NCBI GenBank assembly: GCA_028695495.1
Contig: JAQVIX010000022.1
Span: 1-33,645, forward strand
Direction of reading: 5' to 3'
Source: Candidatus Cloacimonadota bacterium
GTDB lineage: Bacteria > Cloacimonadota > Cloacimonadia > Cloacimonadales > Cloacimonadaceae
DNA length: 33,645 nucleotides
Part shown: positions 9,337 to 16,411 of the stretch, in pieces
Numbering within the stretch: the first letter of the stretch is position 1
Layout: each line of letters opens with the position of its first letter
The notes under the pieces: generated by a model
What the model was told of the DNA's origin: nothing
The model's database searches: none
What the model saw: the letters and a program-made list of their open reading frames with translations, nothing else
Program-made: the position numbers and the translations under genes

Positions 9337-9557
9337 CCCGTGGCTTAGGCACTCCCGTTTTATCTGCCAGCTTTTTGCCAGCATTTTCGGAAGGGCAACC
9401 ACCAATATAGCTATAGTGGACAAGGTATAGACAAAATGAGATTTATTTTTTAGGCAGATGTGTATCTTCATATTGCAGAGTTGTTTGTAAAAAAAAGGTT
9501 TGAACACGATGGATGCTTTGGGGTTTTCCTGCATGAAACATAATTGCCTTCGTGTTA

Positions 9558-9679
9558 GTTCCGGAGGAACGATAGCTTAGGTAGCATGGCAGATACCATT
9601 TTAAAACATAAAATAAAACCCCGCCCCTATCCCCTTTCGGCGCCCAAAATCCACGTGGATATTTCGCATGGAAAAGGGA
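9558..9679 (+). repeat. Decayed copy (D) of the composite palindromic repeat
   Basis: It begins with hairpin GTTCC-GGA-GGAAC (9558-9570), then GATAGCTT and AGGTAGC (9579-9585), the same order and spacing as in copies A and C. The nested hairpin is missing. After AAAACCCCGCCCCTATCCCC comes an imperfect palindrome centred at 9654/9655 on ATCCACGTGGAT; roughly 18 of 25 positions still pair between 9630 and 9679. Its centre resembles that of copy B (ATCCGCGGAT). I read it as a degenerate relative with an internal deletion. Confidence 0.6.
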
Positions 9680-9706
9680 AAGAGGCATCTGCTGAAAAGA
9701 TAATAC

Positions 9707-9735
9707 TTGACTTTTATACGACAATTCCAGACAAT
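9707..9735 (+). promoter_or_regulatory. Candidate sigma70-type promoter for the type III RM operon
   Basis: TTGACT at 9707-9712, 17-base spacer, GACAAT at 9730-9735 (four of six to TATAAT). It lies about 50 bases before the small ORF that opens the operon and directly after the decayed repeat. Called from consensus only. Confidence 0.4.
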
Positions 9736-9785
9736 GCACCTTATTGTATATGAGATATAGAATCTAAACTACAAGGGAGATCTTG

Positions 9786-9881
9786 ATGAATGACTTCATA
9801 AAGTGCCGGCATCAAACTTTAGATTTCGCACCAATAGTTCAGAAAAACAAGGAAATTCATAAAAAATCGGAACAAGGATAA
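9786..9881 (+). CDS. 31-residue ORF coupled to res (possible leader peptide)
   Basis: An ATG at 9786 preceded by GGGAGA (9775-9780, five-base gap) opens a 31-codon frame (MNDFIKCRHQTLDF...) whose TAA at 9879-9881 overlaps the res ATG as TAATG. The AAGGA before res is only two bases from its ATG, so res translation may rely on ribosomes ending this ORF. No family is recognised. It may be a coupling peptide or the residue of a longer gene; it could also be chance, but the good ribosome site and exact overlap favour translation. Confidence 0.5.
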   Translation: MNDFIKCRHQTLDFAPIVQKNKEIHKKSEQG

Positions 9882-12805
9882 TGTCGAAAAATCAGACAAA
9901 ACAGTTTCAGTATGAAACGCAGGGATATCAAGACGATTGTGTAAATAGCATTGTGAGCCTTTTTGAGGGGTTGCGCCAAGAAAATGATGCTCGTGCAGTG
10001 TTTAGAGAACACTTCATGAGTAAGGGTTACAACTTTCCGATCAATGATACGAAGAATATCGATATCATGATGGAAACGGGAACCGGCAAAACATTTACAT
10101 TTATCAAAAGCATCTTTGAATTGAACAAAAACTTTGGATACAAAAAGTTTATCATTCTTGTTCCTTCTGTTGCCATTCGCGAGGGCACGAAGACCCATTT
10201 TCAAGATACAAAGGATTATTTCAAGGCGTATTACGCAAACGAAAAAGAAAAAGAAATAGAAACATTTATCTATGAAGGGGGCAATATCTCAGCAGTTAGT
10301 CAATATATTGCCACTTCACATTTATCGGTTTTAGTAATGACCCCCAGTTCATTTAGCCAAAAAGGCAACCTTCTAAACCGCCCTCTGGAAAGAGACATCA
10401 ATACCCCGGAGATATTCCTGATAAATCAAGACCCAGCCAAAACATATCTGGAGTGTTTAAAACGCTTGAATCCAATTGTGATCATGGACGAGGCTCACCG
10501 CTTTGAGGGAGACGCCTTCAAAAAATATTTTGAGGGCTTCGATAATTATTACCTTCGTTTTGGCGCCACATTCCCAAAGAAGAAAGACAGCCTGCTTTTA
10601 TCGAATGTAGCATATATTTTGGATAGCATTACTTCCTTTAGACAGAGTTTGGTAAAAAAAATCGTAGTTTACACACAAGGTATAGAAGAAAATGCAGATA
10701 CTTTGATCGGTATTGAACAGGAAGGAAGTCGGAACATTGCGATTGTACAAACACTTACAAACGGATTGGTGATGCGGAGGGATTTAAATGCAGGCTCAGT
10801 TTTCAATGGTAAAAGCATAAGAAAGGTAAATAAAGAAAGCCTTGTTTTGGTAGATGACACACTGGTAAAGGTCGATTACTCTTTGTCAGACGAATCCCTC
10901 AGAGCAATGATCAAGCAAACGATTAGGATACACCTCGAAAAAGAAAAAACACTGTTTGAACAAGGCATCAAAGCCCTTACTCTCTTTTTTATGGGAAGTG
11001 ATATAAGCTTGTACCGTGGAGACAATCCCAAAATAAAAAAGATGTTTGAAGAAGAGTATAAAGAGCAATACGATAAAGTAGTAAAACGGCTTGATCCAGC
11101 AAGTGCCTATTGTAAGTATCTGCAAAACGACTACGATCAGGATAACGATCTGCAGGTTCATAAAGGCTACTTTTCGGGCGATAAAGGCAATGCAGACGAA
11201 AAAATAAAAACCGGCGTTGATGAGATTTTGAGAGATAAAAAAAAATTACTTTCTTTTGAAAGCCCCACGCGTTTTATCTTCTCAATCTGGGCTTTGCAGG
11301 AAGGATGGGACAACCCAAATGTATTCACTATTTGCAAGCTATCCAGCCAGGGAAGCGAGATCTCCAAATTGCAACAGATAGGTCGTGGCTTACGTATATC
11401 TGTAAATCAAGCCTTGCAACGCAATACGCTGAAACACCTCGATGGCAATCAAACCGGATTCTGGGAAATTAACAATTTGGATGTAGTGGTATCAGGCAAA
11501 GAGCAGGGTTTTGTAGAAGCCATCCAAAATGAAATATTAAATAATTCTTTCCTGATTGCCGAGATGTTTACAGAACAGGAGCTTAAAAAACTGCTGAAAG
11601 ATAAAGGACACTTTGATGACATCACTGTCCGTGAGATCTTTAGAATGATGGAAGATAGTAAAATGATCGAGTTTAAATCTATCGTTGATGGCATATATAT
11701 TTTTAAAAGATCCCCACATTTTTCACAAATCTTAAGTCAGCAAGAATTGCCGGATGCTCAAAAGCAAGTACTCGAAAACCTGTTTGCCACGGATGCCGCA
11801 GCTTATGTGCAAAAAGCCGAGAGCATCAAGAGCAAAAAGAAAGTTTTTATCAAGGAAGCCTTCCTAAATGAGTTTCAAAATCTTTGGAACGCCATCAATA
11901 AAGATGCCTTCTATATGCTTGATTCCTTAAGCGAAGAGCAGGAAAAGCAATTGATCCAAAACATAAAAACCGAGATTGAAGCCCTGGACATTGAGGCAAT
12001 ACTGCTGCAAACCATCCGGGCTGAACTCAATATTCAGAAGATTGGGGAACAAGGAGCGATCACAGAAAGGCTAACAGACGCTGTTTCATATAAAAGCAAA
12101 ATAGATTATCTGGAATTAGTTCGCTCAATATCTGGCAAAACCAAAACGCCACTTGCATTTGTGGTAAAGGTTTTCAATGCGCTAAGCGGTGATTTTAAAA
12201 ACAAAATGCTCTGCAATAATCCGGAACAGGCGCAAAGAGAGATTACCGGAATCATTAGCCAAAGCTTAATTGCCATGCTCAAGGCGAATATTCAATATAA
12301 CGGTATGAATGGCAAAGCCTTACCCAATGTGTTTCAAAAGGAAAATGATAGAAGCTATTTAGAATCAGGTAGCACAGGCAGATTTCAAAAGGAAATGGAT
12401 TATGACTTTTCGTTAAAGAGCAAATGGGCATTTGATGAAGTAATAGAATATGATAGTGATTTTGAACTGGAAATAATTGAGCAAGACCCAGATATTGAAA
12501 GCATAGAGTTCTTTGGCAAATTACCCCGCCTGAAGATTAAAACACCCTTAGGCGCTTACAATCCCGATTTTTGCTACGCCGTGAAAAGCGTAAACGGTAA
12601 TAAAATCATCCTCGTAGTAGAATCCAAAGGCTATAATGCCGAAACGGATATCCCAGAAGATGAGAAAAACAAAATAGACTTTGCCAAAAAGTATTTTGAA
12701 GCTCTTAACGCTCATTACAAAAATCAAAGTATTAAAGTAGAGTATAAAAAACGCATCAATCGTACACAATTAGCCGCTTTGATAGGGGAAGCAATGAAGC
12801 CATGA
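9881..12805 (+). CDS. res: Type III restriction enzyme, Res subunit
   Basis: A 974-residue restriction subunit that, with Mod, translocates or diffuses on DNA using ATP and cuts near unmethylated sites. The superfamily-2 helicase part shows Walker A METGTGKT (Lys70), motif II DEAH (203-206), ATFPKKKD as motif III region, and QEGWDNPNVF and QQIGRGLR as later motifs. The C-terminal nuclease has the PD-(D/E)XK signature NPDFCYAV (Asp896) followed by VESKG (Glu914, Lys916). Length and motif order fit intact type III Res. The frame starts at the stop of a tiny upstream ORF (TAATG) and ends in an ATGA overlap with another small ORF before mod. Most type III operons have mod first; here res is first. 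It is more AT-rich than the neighbouring housekeeping genes, suggesting transfer. Confidence 0.93.
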   Translation: MSKNQTKQFQYETQGYQDDCVNSIVSLFEGLRQENDARAVFREHFMSKGYNFPINDTKNIDIMMETGTGKTFTFIKSIFELNKNFGYKKFIILVPSVAIREGTKTHFQDTKDYFKAYYANEKEKEIETFIYEGGNISAVSQYIATSHLSVLVMTPSSFSQKGNLLNRPLERDINTPEIFLINQDPAKTYLECLKRLNPIVIMDEAHRFEGDAFKKYFEGFDNYYLRFGATFPKKKDSLLLSNVAYILDSITSFRQSLVKKIVVYTQGIEENADTLIGIEQEGSRNIAIVQTLTNGLVMRRDLNAGSVFNGKSIRKVNKESLVLVDDTLVKVDYSLSDESLRAMIKQTIRIHLEKEKTLFEQGIKALTLFFMGSDISLYRGDNPKIKKMFEEEYKEQYDKVVKRLDPASAYCKYLQNDYDQDNDLQVHKGYFSGDKGNADEKIKTGVDEILRDKKKLLSFESPTRFIFSIWALQEGWDNPNVFTICKLSSQGSEISKLQQIGRGLRISVNQALQRNTLKHLDGNQTGFWEINNLDVVVSGKEQGFVEAIQNEILNNSFLIAEMFTEQELKKLLKDKGHFDDITVREIFRMMEDSKMIEFKSIVDGIYIFKRSPHFSQILSQQELPDAQKQVLENLFATDAAAYVQKAESIKSKKKVFIKEAFLNEFQNLWNAINKDAFYMLDSLSEEQEKQLIQNIKTEIEALDIEAILLQTIRAELNIQKIGEQGAITERLTDAVSYKSKIDYLELVRSISGKTKTPLAFVVKVFNALSGDFKNKMLCNNPEQAQREITGIISQSLIAMLKANIQYNGMNGKALPNVFQKENDRSYLESGSTGRFQKEMDYDFSLKSKWAFDEVIEYDSDFELEIIEQDPDIESIEFFGKLPRLKIKTPLGAYNPDFCYAVKSVNGNKIILVVESKGYNAETDIPEDEKNKIDFAKKYFEALNAHYKNQSIKVEYKKRINRTQLAALIGEAMKP

Positions 12806-12930
12806 AAAAAGAAATAGTCTATAAACTAACCATTTTGCCAACGTCGGTAAAATGGTTAGCGATGGTTCAGGTGCTAAGAAATGAGCTTGATGATTTGATG
12901 CTTACCCGTGAAAGCAAACAAAGAATTTAA
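12802..12930 (+). CDS. 42-residue ORF between res and mod
   Basis: This frame starts in an ATGA overlap with the res stop and reads MKKEIVYKLT...RESKQRI, ending 15 bases before the mod ATG. The first ten residues resemble the opening of DinD-like proteins (from memory, not searched), and the rest could be the tail of another protein, so it may be the scar of a deleted gene or a real small coupled protein. A 14-bp hairpin lies inside it (12826-12859). No function is assigned. Confidence 0.45.
   Translation: MKKEIVYKLTILPTSVKWLAMVQVLRNELDDLMLTRESKQRI
12826..12859. promoter_or_regulatory. 14-bp inverted repeat between res and mod
   Basis: CTAACCATTTTGCC and GGTAAAATGGTTAG pair over 14 bp with one wobble around loop AACGTC. 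There is no T-run. It may slow transcription or translation into mod, process the mRNA, or bind a controller protein. Confidence 0.7.
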
Positions 12931-12945
12931 AAATAAGGACAAAAA

Positions 12946-14880
12946 ATGAAAACGCAATTTATCGAAAAGGGATATACCATGCATGAAACGGAAGCTACTG
13001 AAAATAAACTATTAGCCTTTCTTAAAGAACATTATCCCAACACTATCAAGGACAACGAGATTGATCTAAATGAGTTGAAAGCAGTGGCAGGATTGCCCAT
13101 AGATGAAAAAGTAAACGGATACGGCTTGAACTTTGTGGGCAGAAACTTTGCCCGCGCCAAATACTCCCAAAAGACTCAAAAAGAATTGCGCTTAAATACT
13201 GATATGAGCAAAGACATGGATGCCACGCAAAACCTGGTATTGAAAGGCGATAACCTGGATAGCTTAAAGATATTAAAAAGCTACTATAGCGGCTTGATAA
13301 AGTGCATATACATAGACCCTCCCTATAACACTGATAAAGATGAATTTATCTATCCCGATAAGTTCGATAAAGAAGAGGCTGAAGTTTTGGGTCTTGCAAA
13401 TCTTAGTGATTACGACTATGAACGTATGGATTTTAGCTTCAAAACAAAAAAGAGTCATAATGGCTGGCTCTCTTTTATGTATCCGCGCTTGCTCTTGGCA
13501 AGAGATTTACTCAGTAGCGACGGCGTGATCTTTATCAGTATAGACGACAATGAACAGGCTAACCTAAAGCTGCTTTGCGATGATGTCTTTGGGGAAGAGA
13601 ATACTGTGGCTTCATTTACGCGAGTAACGAAGAAAGGTGGAAAATCATCTGAGGCAACTGCAAGAAATCATGATTATATTTTGGCTTATGCAAAAAACAT
13701 AAATCAAGTTGAGCTTCGTGGGGTTTTTCATACTGATGAGGATTTTTCTAATAAAGATGAGTTTTATAAAGAAAGGGGTTATTATAAATTAAATCAGCCT
13801 CTTGATTACGATAGTTTAAGATATAGCCAGTCTCTTGATTATCCCATTACAATTGACTGTGAAATCTTTTATCCAGGTGGTAGTGAAAATAACTGGAAAT
13901 CTAGACAAGACGGCACACATGGCAGAGCTGACTGGGCGTGGAGATGGAGCAAAGAAAAGTTTAAATTTGGATTAGATAATGGTTTTATTAAAATAACGCG
14001 AGGCGGCAATAGACCTCGTATTTATACTAAAACCTACCAAAATGTAACAATCATAAGAAAAGGTACCCAATATAGTATGGTTGAACGCGAGCGGTCAAAA
14101 CCATTGTCCACCTTGAAGTTTGTAGAGAATAAATACTCAAATGATAATGCAACAATTGCAATTAATGTGTTGATTGGTAAAGGACTTTTTGAATATACAA
14201 AACCATCTGAGCTAATAACACAGTTAATAAAGCTTGTAAATGACGATGGTTTTATTGTTCTTGATTTCTTTGCAGGTTCAGGCACAACGGGTGATGCCGT
14301 AATGCAACTCAATGCAGAAGATGATGGTAAGCGCAAATTCATTCTTTGTCAATTAGATGAACCAATAATTGTTGAAGATAACCCCGTGGCTTATAATTTC
14401 TGCGTAAAAAACAATTTGCCACCCTTTATATCCAGTATCACTATCGAAAGATTGAGAAGAGCCGGAGAAAAGATAAAAAATGAGATAGAAGCGCAAAACG
14501 AAGAGGCGGGTATTCTGGATGAGCTTAAAAAAGAGATTCCCGATATAGGCTTCAAAGTGTTTGATAGCGTGGATGCGCCCAAATTAGAAGTGGAAGACGA
14601 TCAGATTATTTATCCGACCCTTTATAATGATACGATCAGCCGGATTTACAATATGATTTTTACCGTTGGCCTGGATGAAGCTACCCAGGTTCCTGTAGAA
14701 GTGGTAAAAGACTGCATTTACAGAATTGAGAATAACTTTTACATCACCAATAGCGATAAAATCCGCAAAGAAGATTTTGCAGCTGCCGTTAAAGAAGGCA
14801 AGGTCTTTATTGATGGCTGGACAGCAAGCCTAAACGGCACTTTGCAGCATTACATGGATGATGTGAAAATAGTATTTTAA
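12946..14880 (+). CDS. mod: Type III DNA methyltransferase, Mod subunit (adenine-specific)
   Basis: A 644-residue methyltransferase that also gives Res its target specificity. The catalytic motif DPPY is at 124-127 (IYIDPPYNTD) and the AdoMet-binding motif FFAGSGTTGDA starts at about 441; this order (catalysis before AdoMet) marks the beta class of N6-adenine enzymes used by type III systems. The N-terminal helical region (LLAFLKEHYP...) is typical of Mod. The target-recognition region, about 13600-14250, is clearly more AT-rich than the flanks. AAGGA at 12935-12939 supports the ATG at 12946; a second ATG at 12979 with AAGGGA before it is an equally good in-frame start and would give 633 residues. 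It forms one operon with res. Confidence 0.93.
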   Translation: MKTQFIEKGYTMHETEATENKLLAFLKEHYPNTIKDNEIDLNELKAVAGLPIDEKVNGYGLNFVGRNFARAKYSQKTQKELRLNTDMSKDMDATQNLVLKGDNLDSLKILKSYYSGLIKCIYIDPPYNTDKDEFIYPDKFDKEEAEVLGLANLSDYDYERMDFSFKTKKSHNGWLSFMYPRLLLARDLLSSDGVIFISIDDNEQANLKLLCDDVFGEENTVASFTRVTKKGGKSSEATARNHDYILAYAKNINQVELRGVFHTDEDFSNKDEFYKERGYYKLNQPLDYDSLRYSQSLDYPITIDCEIFYPGGSENNWKSRQDGTHGRADWAWRWSKEKFKFGLDNGFIKITRGGNRPRIYTKTYQNVTIIRKGTQYSMVERERSKPLSTLKFVENKYSNDNATIAINVLIGKGLFEYTKPSELITQLIKLVNDDGFIVLDFFAGSGTTGDAVMQLNAEDDGKRKFILCQLDEPIIVEDNPVAYNFCVKNNLPPFISSITIERLRRAGEKIKNEIEAQNEEAGILDELKKEIPDIGFKVFDSVDAPKLEVEDDQIIYPTLYNDTISRIYNMIFTVGLDEATQVPVEVVKDCIYRIENNFYITNSDKIRKEDFAAAVKEGKVFIDGWTASLNGTLQHYMDDVKIVF

Positions 14881-14940
14881 GTTCGGCAAATAGCAGTTTC
14901 AGTAGTGGGTAGATTCGTTGTCTGCCACAGGAAAGTAGAT

Positions 14941-14954
14941 ACGGCATCTTGCCG
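14941..14954. other. Short hairpin after mod
   Basis: ACGGCA, loop TCT, TGCCGT, then GTTAAAAA, 60 bases after the mod stop. Only six pairs and no clear T-run; possible weak terminator. Confidence 0.35.
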
Positions 14955-15033
14955 TGTTAAAAATAAGGCACTGGTTCATTCTTGGTGGGTAAGCCTTTGC
15001 GTAATATGGGGAGCAATCATTATTGCCATAAGT

Positions 15034-15287
15034 TCAAATAACTCCTTGTTTCTTGAGCAGTTTGTAGGCATCTTTGTATGTGTCATCGTTTCTGATGGCT
15101 ACATACAAAAAATATACAGCGGGATCTGCGGTAATATCAAACATAGCACATTCAAATTCGCCAGTAATGGCATATAGTATTCTGATTTTATTCTTATAGC
15201 GCCTGATTCCCTGCAATTTATCTTTCAAAAAGGGGTTGCTTTTTGGAGCTTGGCAAATATAATCTTCTTAATTGCGAATGAAATCAT
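15034..15287 (-). pseudogene. Remnant of a RelE/ParE-family toxin
   Basis: The minus strand encodes a C-terminal toxin half, NPFLKDKLQGIRRYKNKIRI...YVAIRNDDTYKDAYKLLKKQGVI, which fits RelE/ParE toxins (core Arg-Ile-Leu-Tyr strand and the closing R-N-D-D-T-Y-K). It has no proper start: its frame meets a stop at about 15267-15270. An ATG at 15287 in a different frame gives MISFAIKKIIFAK, a plausible toxin N-terminus, but it ends at a TGA after PF, exactly where the other frame takes over. Both halves together are still shorter than a normal toxin, so a frameshift plus an internal deletion is likely. It follows the PanA antitoxin gene by 23 bases. Family assignment is moderate; loss of function is likely. 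Confidence 0.6.
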
Positions 15288-15310
15288 AGATACTGCGGTC
15301 GAGCTGTTTT

Positions 15311-15862
15311 TTACTTTCGTGATAAGAATCCAAGTAGCGATTCTGGTATGTCATCACTCTCGCTCTCCATTTCATTCACTTTGTCTATAAACTGAAAATA
15401 GTGTTCTTTTTTTTCTAAAACCAATTCTTCGATAAAAAGAGGTTCACCCGGTTCTGCATATTCCCATGCGGGCAATTCATGCGTCATCATCGAAAGTTGC
15501 TTCCCAGTGTATTTCTTGGCTTTTGCACATACCTCATGAATGATGTCTTGCGCTTTTTCGGGAATGTCTGCCGGTTTTTGTAAAGGTAAATATCTGTGCT
15601 CATGATACACTGTGCTGGCGTCTGGAATATCCATTTCGCGCATTTGCAGCTTCCAAAGCGTGTTTTTACCCCTCCTCAATATCTCATCAAAATGAGCTGG
15701 AACAGGTCCCATCCGCAAGCGAACGTAATAGCTATCCGTTAAACTCTCCTCCATAGCGCGATAATATGCCTGTTCTACGAAGAGGAATATCTTGGCGAGC
15801 TTCACTTTGCCGCAACCGTTCATTTCGTGCAAAATGGCAAGAATTAGTTCTTGTGCAGTCAT
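15311..15862 (-). CDS. Panacea-domain (DUF4065/SocA-like) antitoxin, PanA type
   Basis: A 183-residue soluble protein. Residues about 15-150 match the Panacea domain: LAKIFLFVEQAYYRAMEESLTDSYY, then GPVPAHFDEIL, and YTGKQLSMMTHELPAW near the end. Panacea proteins are antitoxins that neutralise many unrelated toxins, usually encoded next door. A strong GAGAGGA (15871-15877) sets the start. Here the partner position is taken by a broken RelE-like gene on the same strand, so the antitoxin may be left alone, act on a distant toxin, or have been re-used. It sits back to back with the type III RM operon, typical of accessory islands. Confidence 0.8.
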   Translation of the reverse strand: MTAQELILAILHEMNGCGKVKLAKIFLFVEQAYYRAMEESLTDSYYVRLRMGPVPAHFDEILRRGKNTLWKLQMREMDIPDASTVYHEHRYLPLQKPADIPEKAQDIIHEVCAKAKKYTGKQLSMMTHELPAWEYAEPGEPLFIEELVLEKKEHYFQFIDKVNEMESESDDIPESLLGFLSRK

Positions 15863-15943
15863 CTGTTTATCCTCTCTTAATTTTATTTACTTATATACAA
15901 TATAATTAAAGGTAGAAAATGCGCCACAAACAATAATGATAAT

Positions 15944-16132
15944 AAAGCCCCAGCCCTCCTGTTTTTTTTACTCCCAAAAACGCGTTTTTTAGAGTAAAAA
16001 AAACAGGAGGCAGGGGGATAAAAGAAAACCATTAAACCGCATCCATTACCCAGGGTGATCTTGCCAAAAACTCGCAAGCTCCTTTTTGGCGGCGAACACA
16101 CTGGGCTACCTGAACTTTCGTCCCGCTGGGAC
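15944..16132 (-). repeat. Composite palindromic repeat, copy A
   Basis: Read on the minus strand: hairpin GTCCC-AGC-GGGAC (16120-16132), GAAAGTTC, AGGTAGCCCAG, then nested hairpin GCCAAAAA/TTTTTGGC (16063-16070 and 16083-16090) around GGAGCTTGCGAG, closed by CCCTGGGT, a 30-base AT-rich link, then a palindrome core at 15955-16010. The core pairs at 26 of 28 positions (CCTCCTGTTTTTTTTACTC against its complement, centre ACGCGT) and its outer edge is CCCC/GGGGG. The far side of the core (15870-15943) has no second half. The shorter frames that cross it look like artefacts. Confidence 0.88.
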
Positions 16133-16186
16133 TCATTTGGGTTTGCTTGTGTGAAATACCTTTTTCGCTCCCGCTTACCTGAAATC

Positions 16187-16237
16187 CATGCCGCTTGCAG
16201 AGGGCCTTAATAGCGTATAAGGCGGATAAGCGGCATG
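16187..16237. repeat. Nested inverted repeat
   Basis: CATGCCGCTT and AAGCGGCATG are exact complements (10 bp), and inside them GCCTTA/TAAGGC pair again. The left arm overlaps CTTACCTGAAATCCATGCCG, nearly the same sequence as in the 1-400 repeat region, so this is part of a dispersed repeat. No gene. Confidence 0.6.
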
Positions 16238-16312
16238 AGCTTTAGGAACCTAACACGATATCTCCGAAACGAGCGCAGCGTAATTCTACATTCTACATTT
16301 TACACTTTACAT

Positions 16313-16330
16313 TTGCGAGCTTGCTCGCAA
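16313..16330. other. Hairpin TTGCGAGC-TT-GCTCGCAA
   Basis: An 8-bp perfect stem 80 bases before pepP. It contains GCGAGCTTGC, the same motif as the fixed loop of the composite repeats. It may be a repeat fragment or a leader hairpin. The remainder of 16133-16411 holds only short TTCTACATT-like repeats. Confidence 0.5.
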
Positions 16331-16411
16331 CAAAAATAAACTCTGGACAGCATATCGCTTATTAAAATAATGACTTTCATCTAAAACTAATTTTGAAAAT
16401 TGGAGATACAA

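Noticed and set aside
9265-9557. tRNA or small RNA gene in the gap after the helicase
   Set aside because: No cloverleaf, GGTTCGA-like T-arm or CCA end was found; only a short hairpin.
14905-15177. 90-codon plus-strand frame after mod
   Set aside because: Opposite the toxin remnant, whose strand has recognisable RelE-like sequence.
15883-16101. 72-codon minus-strand frame through repeat copy A
   Set aside because: It is the translation of the palindrome and flanks; runs of Phe/Lys reflect the T/A arms.
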